A DNA stretch of 64,000 nt from Symsagittifera roscoffensis (Eukaryota > Xenacoelomorpha > Acoela > Convolutidae): the NCBI RefSeq assembly GCF_963678635.1, contig NC_087069.1, positions 29,676,776-29,740,775 of the forward strand. The letters run 5' to 3'. Each line of letters begins with the position of its first letter. Position 1 is the stretch's first letter. The notes beneath the pieces were generated by a model. That model was given only the letters and a program-made list of their open reading frames with translations, was not told the origin of the DNA and did not search any database. Below are positions 1-11,893 of this stretch, one piece after another. Made by a program: the position numbers and the translations under genes.

Positions 1-1946
1 TTCAATTTCAGACCTCACTTTGTCCCCAGTACCCAGTTTTTCTTCCATTTCACCACGTATGGACTTAGATTACCCAAACCAAACAGTTTTCAAAACCATA
101 TCTAATTTTAATAACACCAATGTTGAAACCCCCGATGAATTCATCGACCCTGAACACAGTCCCACTAATTTTTTTCAACCATTTTTTCAACCCATAAATA
201 CCCCTACCCATGAAGAAGCGCCTCTTTTTCTTTTTTCGCACACTGTCGTTGCGCCTATTCTTTTCCTGTCAACTGAGAAACCCCATGTACCCAGTCCTAT
301 CACAGACAATTAACTCGAGCATGATCTAGATGAATCTCACCAACAACAAAACCATAACACAAGTAAGTAATTAGCAACTCATCAACAAACCATTGAAGCG
401 CAACCTCAGAATCCTCTACCCCTTTGGTAGACTACATGTGCACACAGAGTTTTTATGAAACGAAAGCACCCTAATGCCACAACACTCTTTCTTATTAGTC
501 GCCCACCTTCATCTCGAATACATTTCCACCATCCACATCAGTTTAATACACCAGGTTTTTAAATCCGTAACCATCCATGGAGAAACTATAATGCCCAACG
601 CGCACAATATGTAGCCACACGTTCACTACTCCCATCACTTTCATGGACTGCCTACTATAATTTTACTACCCCACTAAAAATACCTTTATTATATGACAAT
701 AATTTTTGTGACTCTATCATTCACCAATTAACTACAGCACTTCACAATAACCAATTCACCACCATAGGTTTATGTGAAACACTAAACAGACTCGTTGCAC
801 ACAAAGATTATCCATTATCTATTAACCACTATGGCCACACAGTCACTAGATATGGAAGTCTCCCGTACGACAATTATCCTAACATTAACCCACAAGTTGA
901 AATCAGATTAGATTTTTAGATTAGGCAGCACAAAAAAAAACTCGACCACATCATAGATCACGCACTAACAAGCACTAAAGCTCATGAACTTTTCTTCAAA
1001 AAATTTAATCACTTTGCACTAATATTTTACTTTCTCACACCAAAGGAAAAAGATGTTTACCGCTATGTTTACTGCTAGTATGAAGTTTTGTTAAAAACAA
1101 AAGTTACCAATACTAATACTTATTATGAATTCGTCCAACGGCACTATATACATAGTTCACCATCCAGATATCCACACCATCGCTTCATGTTTAGTAATTT
1201 AAACTACACATCACCGTTTTTCTTAAACTTTTACAAATTGCACCAAATCTACTATGTTGCACGGCATCCTCCGTAATTAAGACCCTGTCCGACAGATGTA
1301 TATCTTTTGCACATCAACTAACACCTTCCCACTAGGAGACGCCCGTCCCATCATCATCTCCCATGAAAATATACAAACAATCGAAATTGCACTATTGAAA
1401 AACATGCATAACATCAAATTTAACCGCAAGTTTTTCAATTTTATACAAAATTCGAATCAAAAGTTTACGGCTATTATCGAGAAGTAAACATCATCAGAGC
1501 GCTTGAATTTCTTTGGCCATTGCTTCACGCTAAAAATATAATGCCTGCCAAGTTTTTAGTAACACCAGACACTATTAAAACTAACTTCCTCTATGGGTTT
1601 TTCTCTGACCCTGAGTCCTCAAGTTTTACTATTAAGTACAAGTTTTAATATTATCACTAACACAAATAAATAGAACACTCACTATTTTTACATTTTAGAT
1701 TTCACAAGGCACTCATCTAAAGGTTAAAAAAACGAAACTCTATTTCAACTTTTTACTTTAATCTAACTATGTCACTTAGGATCTTCCAGCGAAGTAAATT
1801 TAATACAAACGCAACAAATTGAAAATTATGAAGTAGTAAGTTTATAATGAAAAGTAAATGGACATTAACAAACTTTTTTGTATGTGCTTTTCATTAGTGT
1901 GCCTATTAATGTGTGCTTTTCTTTATGTGTGCTTCAAAAAAATTTT
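1..1946 (+). repeat. Long direct repeat, copy 1 (cut by the window start)
   Basis: This segment reappears at 4073-6005 at an offset of about 4072 bp, roughly 95% identical by eye, with scattered substitutions and one- or two-base indels. The two copies diverge together just after a run of A and T in 'tgcttcaaaaaaattt'. The left end lies before the window. It is too long and too coding-like for an ordinary LTR, so I read it as a duplicated part of a decayed element. Most nonsense positions are shared, so decay mostly preceded duplication. Confidence 0.85.
20..1276 (+). pseudogene. Decayed coding frame of unknown element protein (copy 1)
   Basis: One reading frame stays recognisably coding for about 1.25 kb, interrupted by seven in-frame stops (for example at 311-313, and after codons near 368, 428, 560, 917 and 1077). 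The product would be rich in His, Asn, Thr, Pro and Tyr. I recognise no domain. It lies directly upstream of an envelope-like remnant and is duplicated with its flank, which fits a structural or accessory gene of the same dead retroelement. It could also be a captured gene. Copy 2 keeps most of the same stops but differs at others (Leu codon versus TAA, Ser codon versus TAA), so this is mutational decay. Confidence 0.5.
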
Positions 1947-3580
1947 CAAGTTATTCCAGACTCTGAAAATCAAGCACAACTTGGACACCGCCAAGGTCAT
2001 AAAAAATTAGAAGCAAAGTTTCCATATCATGGCGCACACGGTTTTTTAACTTATGATTTACACGATTTATAGACAGAAAAAATTCAGGAAACCAAGATAT
2101 ATAGTTTTTTATTGGAAAATTCAACTAGAAAAAGTACAATTAACACTAGATTTAAAAAACAATACTATACTATATCAAAACGTTTACTTACCTTGTAAAA
2201 CTGATCAACGATACTGTCATCCCACTATACGTATACTAGTAACCACAGTTTGGTTCCCTGAATACACATGTACTATATTCAAGTCACTAAAATTCATGCA
2301 TGAATGATAAAATTTCACAAAAAATATTTTTTAGAGTCCCTACTCTTTCATAAAAACCTTGATCGAGGAAGATCAAACCCCCATCAAAATAGGAATACAG
2401 AGGGTAAAAAAATAATTTACCCTGAAGCTGAAAAAGCAAGTAAATGTCCCACACCACTTTTCCGACCACAATATTCAGAAACTTTTGTCGAAAACAAGAA
2501 AGGTTCGCCATGGAAACAGGCAAACCAATTTAGATATGGCACACCCAAAAAGAAACAGAGAAGGCAAAAAATCATTCCCGTATCATTTTCTAAAAATGAC
2601 AGAAGCACTGGAGGAATGGTTAGACCAGAAAACAAAAATCCCTAATGAATAACACTTGTTTTGGTGCCATCTTTTATGATATTCAACTCTATACGAAAAA
2701 AGGTTATACAATCAGTCGAATTTTTCAAAAAATGTCACTTTCCGAATTAGAAACACTCCATCATCTATGTGAACTAGAAAAACACAAAAACTACAATCTC
2801 TCACCTTAGCAGTACTTTAAAACATCTTACGCTGGACATTTTTTATCAGGTAACTGCTCTAATTTCAACGTCTATGAAGGAAACATTTTATGGTAATACA
2901 CTTGCACTAAAACTTTCATCAATTTGTGTTTTTAAAAATGAAAGATGCTACCAACGTATACTTGTACTTCATACAAACCAAAAAACTAATTATATTTTGT
3001 AGATACACTGTCACGCCAAGCATACTTTTGGGATACAACTGTCCCGTGTGGATCTAAAAATAGGCACAACGTAGTACGGCTTAACCCAAAAGAAGATAAA
3101 TTTTATCTTCCAACTCCACAACCTAGTTTGAAGCAGCCTTTAGAGAAAGTTTCCACTGAAAGCATACGTGCAATCGCTCGTAACCCAAAAAAAGACCTAA
3201 TATCGATGGGAATTTATTCAAAATCCGACATACAACATCACATTAGAACACAACCATTCCATGAACTTGTCAATAAAATGGATACTATCCAGAGACAATC
3301 AATCGATCAAAACCTACAAAAACTTGCTGAAACAGAAGGTTTTTCAGACATTTACCGACAAAACAACAGTGGAACTTTTGGATACCTCAAAAAGTATATA
3401 CACCTAAAGCGAGAAAAATATCGCTCACAAATTAATTCACCACCAATCAATAATTTTAGATCAATGTTTAATTTTTTTGTACGTAAAAAAAATCTCCGAG
3501 CCTTTCTAGGATGGTCATGATATATCTTTGAAAAATTGACAATATTATAGGCAATGTTTATTTTCATAGGATTCCACTTC
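1861..3580 (+). pseudogene. Envelope-glycoprotein-like gene remnant
   Basis: The remnant opens with an ATG followed by a Cys-rich hydrophobic stretch of about 20 residues (nt 1876-1938), like a signal peptide or anchor. It then runs through several frames to about 3580. Cys and Trp positions between 2180 and 2290 (including a WFPE-x-TC motif), the frame at 2304-2645, Cys-containing text at 2900-3060 and the 130-codon frame 3128-3520 read like an extracellular glycoprotein. A hydrophobic patch around 3470-3575 could be the membrane anchor. Several stops and frame changes make it non-functional. In LTR elements with env-like genes, the product mediates membrane attachment and fusion. Assignment rests on layout and motif style only; no specific viral family can be named. 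Confidence 0.35.
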
Positions 3581-4072
3581 TCAGTTTTGGATGGAACCTA
3601 AAATAGATGAGCAATACATACACAAGTCAAAAAATAAGCTAGCGTAACACGCCTTTTATTCGTAAGGTTTTTCATTATTCGTAAGAAGCACTACAAAAAA
3701 GTTATCTTCAAAAGCAAATGCATATCATACTCCACAGGACAACACAAGTATGACACCTACAGCACCATCACAATTTAAATAGTCTACACAAAAACAATCC
3801 GTTATCATTAGTAGCACAAATTTACTGAAACACACTTTCAAACTCCGAACGAACAATACACAGTACTAATTTACAAAGTAGCCGTATATCCCATATAGCA
3901 CTCCAATAACCAATTATAGACAATATATATAAGCAAATTGTAGGAACAAAACACACCTCAATTTTTCTTTCTCAAAATAATCATCGTTTTAGCCTACGAA
4001 GAGCCGACAAGTTGGATCCTTAAGCAGTTCCCTTCCCTATTCATCAAATATCCAACGCCAAAATTCCCTCAT
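3581..4072. other. AT-rich non-coding spacer
   Basis: No open frame or structured repeat is supported here. It lies between the envelope-like remnant and the second copy of the long repeat, so it may hold the old 3' end of one element and the start of the next. I cannot place an LTR boundary. Confidence 0.4.
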
Positions 4073-6005
4073 TTCAATTTCAGACCTCATTTTGTCCCCA
4101 GTACCCAGTTTTTCTTCCATTTCACCACGTATGGACTTAGATTACCCAAACCAAACAGTTTTCAAAACCATATCTAATTTTAATAACTCCAATGTTGAAA
4201 CCCCCGTTGAATTCATCGACTCTGAACACAGTCCCACTAATTTTTTTCAACCATTTTTTCAACCCATAAATACCCCTACCCATGAAGAAGCGCCTCTTTT
4301 TCTTTTTTCGCACACTGTCGTTGCCCCTATTCTTTTCCTGTCAACTGAGAAACCCCATGTACCCAGTCCTATCACAGACAATTAACTCGAGCATGATCTA
4401 GATGAATCTCACCAACAACAAAACCATAACACAAGTAAGTAATTAGCAACTCATCAACAAACCATTAAAGCGCAACCTCAGAATCCTCTACCCCTTCGGT
4501 AAACTACATGTGCACACAGAGTTTTTATGAAACGAAAGCACCCTAATGCCACAACACTCTTTCTTATTAGTCGCCCACATTCATCTCGAATACATTTCCA
4601 CCATCCACATCAGTTTAATACACCAGGTTTTTTGATCCGTAACCTTCCATGGAGAAACTATAATGCCCAACGCGCACAATATGTAGCCACATGTTCACTA
4701 CTCCCATCACTTTAATGGACTGCCTACTATAATTTTACTACCCCACTAAAAATACCTTTATTATATGACAATAATTTTTGTGACTCTATCATTCACCAAT
4801 TAACTCCAGCACTTCACGAAAACCAATTCACCACCATAGGTTTATGTGAAACAGTAAACAGACTCGTTGCACACAAAGATTATCCATTATCTATTAACCA
4901 CTGTGGCCACACAGTCAATAGATATGGAAGTGTCCCGTACGACAATGATCCTAACATTAACCCACAAGTTGAAATCAGATTAGATTTTTAGATTAGGCAG
5001 CTCAAATAAAAAACTCGACCACATCATAGATCACGCACTAACAAGCACTAAAGCTCATGAACTTTTCTTCAAAAAATTTAATCACTTTGCACTAATATTT
5101 TACTTTCTCACACCAAATGAAAGAGATGTTTACTGCTATGTTTACTGCTAGTATGAAGTTTTGTTAAAAACAAAAGTTACCAACACTAATACTTATTATA
5201 AATTTGTCCAACGGCACTATATACATAGTTCACCATCCAGATATCCACACCATCGCTACATGTTTAGTAATTTAAACTACACATCACCGTTTTTTTTAAC
5301 TTTACAAATTGCACTAATCCACTAAGTTGCGCGGCATCCTCCGTAATTAAGACCCTGTCCGACAGATGTATATCTTTTGCACATTAACTAACACCTTCCC
5401 ACTAGGAGACGCCCGTCCCATCATCATCTCCCATGAAAATATTCAAACAATCGAAATTGCACTATTGAAAAACATGCATAACGTCAAATTTAACCGCAAG
5501 TTTTTCAATTTTATACAAAATTCGAATCACAAGTTTACGGCTATTATCGAAGAAGTAAACGTCATCAGAGCGCTTGAATTTCTTTGGCCATTGCTTCACG
5601 CTAAAATTATAATGCCCGCCAAGTTTTTAGTAACACCAGACACTATTAAAATTAACTTCCCCCATGGGTTTTTCTCTGACCCTGAGTCCTCGTAAGTACA
5701 AGTTTTAATATTATCACTAACACAAATAAATAGAACACTCACCATTCTTACATTTTAGATTTCACCAGGCACTCATCTAAAGGTTAAAAAAACGAAACTC
5801 TTTCAACTTTTTACTTTATAATCTAACTATGTCACTTAAGATCTTCCAGCGAAGTAAATTTAATACAAACGCAATAAAAAGAAAATTATGAAGTAGTAAG
5901 TTTATAATGAAAAATAAATGGACATTAACAAACTTTTTTTTTATGTGCTTTTCATTAGTGTGCCTATTATTGTGTGCTTTTCTTTATGTGTGCTTCAAAA
6001 AAATT
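4073..6005 (+). repeat. Long direct repeat, copy 2
   Basis: Second copy of the 1-1946 repeat. It ends at 6005, where copy 1 continues into the envelope-like gene but copy 2 continues into unrelated flank. Its last ~460 bp (from 5546) are carried into the 7.4 kb tandem duplication and therefore occur a third time at 12950-13410. Confidence 0.85.
4092..5695 (+). pseudogene. Decayed coding frame of unknown element protein (copy 2)
   Basis: This is the duplicate of the frame at 20-1276, extending further as frames at 4527-4715 and 5366-5695. It keeps the first stops of copy 1 and adds its own: a Ser codon near 4712 is now TAA, and a run of A near 5005 has gained a base. A stop seen in copy 1 near 560 is a Leu codon here. 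The function is unknown. The tandem-duplication breakpoint at 5546 falls inside this frame. Confidence 0.45.
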
Positions 6006-6595
6006 TACTCCAAGAATCAAGAAAATTCTTCATCCATCCTTCGCTACAATAAACATTGATCTTAAGCCTAAACTCGGATGGGTGGAAGCAGTTTAAAATT
6101 AGTATTTATATCCAAGTATTTTAACGTTAAAAGTATCTCTATAAAAAACTTTCAAATAACCAATAATGATCCATAACTAACACTTACTATAAGATGTATA
6201 GCTGAAACTGTTCATAGTTTCAGCAACAGAACAAAATAAATGTAACATAGCCAACAGTCGTTCTTATCCAGAACAGCTCCTGTATTCTTATCTCGCAAAT
6301 ACCACTATACTCTAGATCTATTGAGACTAGGAGATATAAGAGTAAGATTAAGATCGGAATTAGACTAAGAAGTTCCACGAATCTATCCGGCCGAAATTAA
6401 GATCGCGTGACGAACTGACGGTGTACCTTATCCGAAATTACTCTTTCAGTGAAGTAAACCCCGGACATAAACTCAATATGTCCAAAAAAAAATTCTCTGG
6501 TTAATTACCCTTGTTTTTTCCTTAATTGATGCGTTTTCGCCCTTTACGGATTCTTCTTTATTGATACAAAATCATATTTTTGCAAAGCAAATAAC

Positions 6596-6832
6596 GATCT
6601 ACTTAACAATCTCCTCCCTCTCTGAAAAATACTGATCTACTTAACAATCTCCCCCCCCCCACACCCCTTATGGTACCTATTTAAGAATTTCCACCCCTAT
6701 AAAAAATACAGTAAAATAGCACTGAACTTTCTGTTGAGAATTCTAATTCTGATTGGTCGAAAAATTGACCAATTCGATCTACTTAACAATCTCTCCCCCT
6801 TCTTGAAAGAAATGGAGATTGTTAAGGAGATC
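6596..6832. repeat. Small inverted-repeat element (GATCTACTTAACAATCTC family)
   Basis: The 18-mer GATCTACTTAACAATCTC occurs at 6596, about 6634 and 6776 in direct orientation, and once inverted (one mismatch) at 6815-6832. The outer copies could fold into a hairpin. A second inverted pair, ATTGGTC/GACCAAT, lies near 6751-6770. This looks like a short non-autonomous element or foldback sequence. No target duplication is clear. Confidence 0.5.
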
Positions 6833-7806
6833 CGCAAATAATAAACTTGGCTTTGGAAGCATTCAGCATGAGTTTAAGAATAAACTCATAAAACAACACA
6901 AAAATGTGGCTAACCTATTCATGTTTTTTTACAGATCAGATAAAGCTGAAGCCGATGAGTTTTTTGCGTTCATCATAAAACAATTGCTGGCACACTGCAT
7001 CAATTCGGTTTCAGTGTGTATGTGAAAGCAGATCTCGTTAAGTTGCTTAGTAAGGTGCGGTTCAATTCCAAGGAAATATCTTTCAACCTAACTTTTTTAG
7101 CTGCGCTCTTTCATTCTCTAGGTCTCTCTTTTCCCCTATGCACTGATGGACAGGAGATACGAGTGCATTAATCTGTCTGTTCCGAGCAGTTCCAACACTG
7201 GACACACGGTTGTGGATGTACACAATGCCACATCCTGTGATAAATCCAAACCAGTTAGTAAATCTGTGTCATATCTGTTACTTTTTTCTACAAAATTTCA
7301 CAAAGTAAGCAACTAGAAAATAAAGAAACCAGAAGCTGATTAGAAAGGGTTGCGGCTAGGAATGTACGACTCATAGGAACCTTTTTTTGGCTGACTTGTA
7401 TTTGTCAAATATTTTTTTTCTGATGATGAACTCACTTATGATGATCTTCAGATGGTATAAAAAAGTCTCAAAAACTGAAACAGTGAACAAAAAAAAAACT
7501 TCATTCAAGTTTTCTTTTGTTTAAAAAGGAAACAACTAATCGGAAAAGTTAATTGATTTTGTGGAAAAATTGATTAATAGTTCTTATTTTAGAAAGAAGA
7601 AAAATTCAGATCAAACACTCATGTTACAATGCGACTTTTTTTGAAAAATGATTTGGAACTGGATTGGTTTCTTGAAACAGTTTCTCAAAACTGCCATCAC
7701 GACTCAAAAATCTTCGGTAACTTAATCGAGCTAATTGAATTTTTTGGAAAAAAAAATATTAAGAGTTTTGACTTAAAAAAGCAAGATCAAAATCACCACC
7801 ATTTCC

Positions 7807-7992
7807 GTCTGTCCGAACTTTTTGCTACTAATTATGTTCAAAATGTTATTCAAAAATGTTACACTCTGAAAAAGCGCAATCTTTTTGCTTTGCTCATTTG
7901 CCAGTTTAAACGCTACGTCGTCTCAAGGTAAAATATATTGTTAATGTCAAACTTCTAGCAATTATAGAAAGTTGCAAAAAGTTCGGACAGAC
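7807..7992. mobile_element. 186-bp MITE-like element with GTCTGTCCGAAC ends
   Basis: The left end GTCTGTCCGAACTTTTTGC is matched by its exact reverse complement at the right end (about 19 bp terminal inverted repeats). A further partial copy in direct orientation sits at 8413-8443, so this is a small repeat family. The interior has no transposase, as expected of a non-autonomous element. Confidence 0.6.
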
Positions 7993-8986
7993 AGAATTAA
8001 TTGAAAAGAGCAACTGTTTAGACATCAACGGAAATTAAACTGAAATTAACATAACTTCCTGCGTTCATAAAGCATAGTTATCGCTCAAAACCTATAACAA
8101 AGGCAGGAAATTGCATCCAAAGCGTCGAATAGTAAACCGTGAAACAGGAAAATTATTGCTCAGTTTTCCTGCGATTAGTTTCCAATTTTTTTAAGATTTG
8201 ATCATTTTCACTTTTGTTGAAACTGCTAACGGTTTTATAATAAAATCTGGATTTTTATCGCAGCATATAAAAATTAGACTAATATAATAATCGGATAGAC
8301 GACTACCTAGCATTTTTAGTTTGGTCTGACGAAAAATTCAAAGTTGTCCGGTTTCATATTTTGCATACAAAATTACGTCGAAAAGTACTGATTGCTCATT
8401 TTAATCAAATCTGTCTGTCCGAACTTTTTGCTACTAATTATAGCATTATCGGTGGTCTTGCGCAATTTTTTGGTCAATTACCTTACCGTTTTAAAACAAT
8501 TAGTTTTTGGACACGGTCCTTACGTGTGAAACTATATGAAAAGTAAAAAAGAGCAGTCTTAGCGGAATAGTTTTAGTTCAATTTCGTTGACCAAAAAAAA
8601 AACGTTTGCCATTGTTCAACAATAAATTTCAAAAAGTTAAGACGTTGTCCGAGAAATTTGTTAATAAATACAGCGCTGAATTAAATTATCCGGACTAAAC
8701 GAGCAAATTTTGAAAGTCCAAGTTCATTTTTCTCAAATTGGGTTCAGATTAAACAAAAAGCAGGAAAAAAGCTTAAAATTTTATCAGACCAACAAATTCT
8801 GGAAGGGTAAAAGCTCCAAAAACTTGTAAAAGAAAAAATAATTTTGCTTAATTGCCAAAAATTGTCATATTTTTTAAAATAATACTCAAAACTTTTGATT
8901 GAAAATTGGAGAAAATTTGCACTTCAAAAAGTTTTGCTGAGCTGTATAAGAGGCTTTCATGTAAAAAAAGAACCTGATGCTTCAAG

Positions 8987-9243
8987 TTCGGGTTGACTTC
9001 AATAGACCAAAAATGCTAATCATGCAATTCCATAAACTAAATCTATGAAAAAATACCTTTCATACAAATTTCCAACATTTTGCTAAAAAGGTGTCGTCGA
9101 ATTTTTGAACTTTTTCTTGTTTTGGCATAAAATTCGGTGTATCATACTAAATAAAAAAGAAATTTTTTTTTGTCAAAAAAATGCTACTCATACAGTTTCC
9201 ATATATGAAAATTGTATGACTAGCATTTTTGGTCATCCCGGGA
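8987..9243. mobile_element. Short CGGGTTGAC-ended inverted-repeat element (unit A)
   Basis: The left end reads CGGGTTGAC followed by 'atgctaatcatgcaattcc'. The right end has the inverted counterpart, with 'attgtatgactagcattttt' before GGTCATCCCGGG. It is a decayed, internally deleted relative of the 938-bp element at 31750-32687, with the same end motif and the same CATACAATT-type inner arms. Confidence 0.6.
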
Positions 9244-9591
9244 GGTTAGAAAATCATAATCTTTGCTTCTCAAAATGATTGCACGTTTGAGTGAATCTTA
9301 ACTTTAAGTTTGGTATTCTTGATATTGGTATTCTTGATATGCGTAATTCTTCTAATGAATTGCATGAACGGCGGTACATCCATTACTTGACTAGTTGATT
9401 TACTGAAGTTTTCTCACAAAATAAATAAATTTGATTACTGAATCAAAAAGAAAATTAACACTTAAGAATTATCAATGATCTGAATTAATTTTTTTGTTTT
9501 TCTCAATCATTTTTTTAAAATATTATGTTTTTCGTTAAAAATTTGGCTGCAAAACATTAGATTTTCTAAAATAAAAAACAATTTGTTTCAG

Positions 9592-9954
9592 AATGTCAAA
9601 GTAGCAACTTTGGACGATCTTGTGTATCATTTGGACAAACAAGGAAAATCTCAAGCTATCATCAAAGTAGACGTTGAAGCTGCTGAGCCTCTGGTGTTAA
9701 GAGGAGGGCAAAACTTCCTCAATCTTATTCACGTACCCAATATTCTCATGGAAATTGATGAAATGAAAAAGAAGTTTCAGTCAGGAAACGAGCGTGAGAA
9801 AAGAGATATTCACAACTTGTTGCAGTTGATGACAAGATTGAAATATTCTGCAATTCCGATCGGTGGTTTGAAAAACATGACGCTAAATGTTTCGTCTTTT
9901 CCAACCTGGCCTGTTGTGGATGTTTTGTGGGAACTTGGTCAAAGAGATGACTGA
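9592..9954 (+). CDS. FkbM-type methyltransferase, 3' terminal exon (unit A)
   Basis: This is probably the last exon of a cellular gene. FkbM-family proteins are SAM-dependent methyltransferases, usually O-methylating small molecules or glycans; the substrate here is unknown. The exon starts after a good acceptor (TTTGTTTCAG, AG at 9590-9591) in frame 0 and encodes 120 residues to a TGA at 9952-9954. The family signature is visible about 25 residues in (IIKVDVEAAE, normally D-x-E-G-x-E, so Gly is Ala here), then LVLRGG, a helical middle, and the usual closing WPVVDVLW. Upstream exons with the SAM-binding glycine motif are not found nearby. It may be the end of a gene with long introns or an orphan exon. 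The whole exon is duplicated at 17000-17362. Confidence 0.6.
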   Translation, partial: NVKVATLDDLVYHLDKQGKSQAIIKVDVEAAEPLVLRGGQNFLNLIHVPNILMEIDEMKKKFQSGNEREKRDIHNLLQLMTRLKYSAIPIGGLKNMTLNVSSFPTWPVVDVLWELGQRDD

Positions 9955-11675
9955 AACAAAGATAAAAATTGCTAAGAAATTACCAGAACTGTTTTCGTTA
10001 TTAGAGAACTTTTCGTCTGCAAAAATTTCTCACTGGGTTTCCGTCCTACCCCTCTTCACTTATTCTATAGATTAAATATCTGTTTAATATAATTGAATCG
10101 AACGGTTTTGGTTCCGAGTCCCAGCCGGACTTTGCTTTTTTTCAGTATATTGTATTGTTTGTATGGTAAAAATTGAGTTGTCGGACTTTTGTTTGTCTGC
10201 TGAAGTTTTGTCGGCTTAGCTGCCGCATCATAGATTTTGCTTGTGCTGTGAGCAACTTTTATTTTAGTTGCAGTAGCAAGAAGCGTTGTTCATCGGAGTT
10301 TCCGGAAGAACTTAGAATCTTTCAAAAAAAATTGTAAAATCATTTTTTTTACGGCTCAGTTTGTGTCTCTCAAAGGTTATCGGCTTCGTGCTCTCAGCGC
10401 ATGTTTTTTTTCCATTGATGAGTTGTCTTGCTTTGCTTGGCATGTTTTCCTAGAATTCTTGTTTGATGAAAACAGGCGCTATAAAAATGAATGGGATTGG
10501 GTTTTTATTTTTTTTTAGACGTTTTGAAAAATTTTTGCACTTCTGGTTAATTATTTCAACGATTTTCAAAAAAAAGTGGTATCATTGGAAAGACCGCCTA
10601 CTTCTCTTTGTGCCTTCATAATTCCCTAGTCTTTGTTTAGCTAACCTCAATTTCTATGCCTTCGATAAAGTCTGTGGGGGGATGGATGTTTGAACCATAG
10701 TTTAGACTTTTTTAAATTTTCTCGAATATGATCTTCTCAATTCTAAAATTTTGGCTTCAATGGATAGAGCGGGTAGAAAAGTTTGTGGGAAGTTACTCTG
10801 CATAATCAACTGCGCTCAAAAATTTCTTCATAAAAATTTATGGCCTTTGGAAAAGTATAACTTTGTTTCTCCAACTTTTGAAAATGTTTATTTTTTTGTT
10901 ATGTAATCTTCTCTACTTGAATGGCCACAACCGTTTTTAAGCAGAAAAAAAATGGATTTATGACAAACAGTTTTTTGAGCTTCCGACTGTTTTTTATAGA
11001 TTTTTGTGACGTTTTTTTAGAAACTTTTAAAAAGTACCCTATTAAATCTGAGATGAAAAGTTCAGTAGCAAGAATTTTCGCTACAGAAGAGGCGATTCTT
11101 TAATTTTTGCTAAGAAAAAGGTTACGTTTTAGGGAAAATCCTTCGCATCTCGCATCAGAATAACAAATTCAAAATTTACAAACTGTTACATCACGCTATA
11201 GCTGAGACCCCTATTTTTTGAGACAAACGCTAAGTTTTGGTTTTGCTAGTTTTTTTCAACATTTTTTTCGACAAAATTTATGTTGTATCGCAAGTGGTGT
11301 GAAGCTCCGCTTCGCCTCTGTGTATAAATTGGTCTCAATAACACGAGTAATGGAAAGAAAAACTCAATCATGGAGCAAAATAATGGGAACAGACCATTGA
11401 ATTGAATAAAACGACCAACTTAAAAATAAAAAAAACGACAAAATTTTCATAAAGAGGCGTGCATCCTGATGGGTTACTCAATGATTTTCAGGAAACAGGT
11501 TGAGTGAACCCAATTATCAGTGATACAGTGATAGTATTATTAAAAACATCAAAAGCTCACTCAAGCTGATCTTATACGCATACTTATTGAAAAATCTTTT
11601 GTCTGAATTCGGCAATAAGGCAACATTCCTAAAAGGTTGTGACTGACTAGCAACTTATTTTATTTGAGGAAGTTC
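9955..11675. other. Non-coding stretch between FkbM exon and Ty3-A LTR (unit A; repeated 17363-19083)
   Basis: No frame with recognisable product; T-rich homopolymers are common. The start may hold the 3' UTR of the FkbM transcript. A T-arm-like string near 10110-10130 is not part of a foldable tRNA. Confidence 0.4.
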
Positions 11676-11680
11676 CATCC

Positions 11681-11893
11681 TGTTGCGAATCATACCATTC
11701 GTTTTATTTCATTTAATTAGTCTTAAAGTATTTTAACTGGTTAATTTAGATTTGACCTTGTTATCTTCATTCTCTCCGACGGAGAGAATGATCGCTCACT
11801 TTTTAATGTTTTAATTTAGAGATTAATTCACTTTTTAAAGATATCGTATTCGTAACTAAGTAGAATTATCCGTAACAAAGAAACACTTTATCA
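11681..11893 (+). repeat. Ty3-A 5' LTR (unit A)
   Basis: This 213-bp LTR runs TGTTGCGAAT...TTTATCA. It is flanked on the left by CATCC (11676-11680), the target-site duplication also found after the 3' LTR. It contains a perfect 11-bp inverted repeat (CATTCTCTCCG / CGGAGAGAATG, one-base centre) at 11768-11790. Here it leads only into a truncated gag. Confidence 0.9.

Larger units (their letters stand above)
6006..9591. other. AT-rich intergenic or intronic stretch (unit A; repeated 13411-16999)
   Basis: Apart from the small inverted-repeat elements listed separately, I see no supported gene. Short frames at 6819-7025 and 7629-7931 have no recognisable domain and overlap the small elements, so I do not call them. 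A C homopolymer at 6651-6660 (14055-14068 in unit B) is the only length-variable tract seen. The part before 9592 may be intron of the FkbM gene. Confidence 0.4.

Noticed and set aside
20-1276. All in-frame stops in the decayed coding block are TAA or TAG, suggesting a ciliate-like genetic code.
   Set aside because: The second copy has Leu and Ser sense codons where the other has TAA, and every other gene here uses TAA/TAG/TGA as stops. AT-rich decay explains it.
6651-6660. C-run difference between tandem units as evidence of distinct alleles.
   Set aside because: Homopolymer length is unreliable in sequencing and assembly; it supports neither view strongly.
10097-10135. T-arm-like GGTTCCGAGTCCCAGCCGG, possible tRNA gene.
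   Set aside because: No D arm, anticodon arm or acceptor stem can be paired around it.
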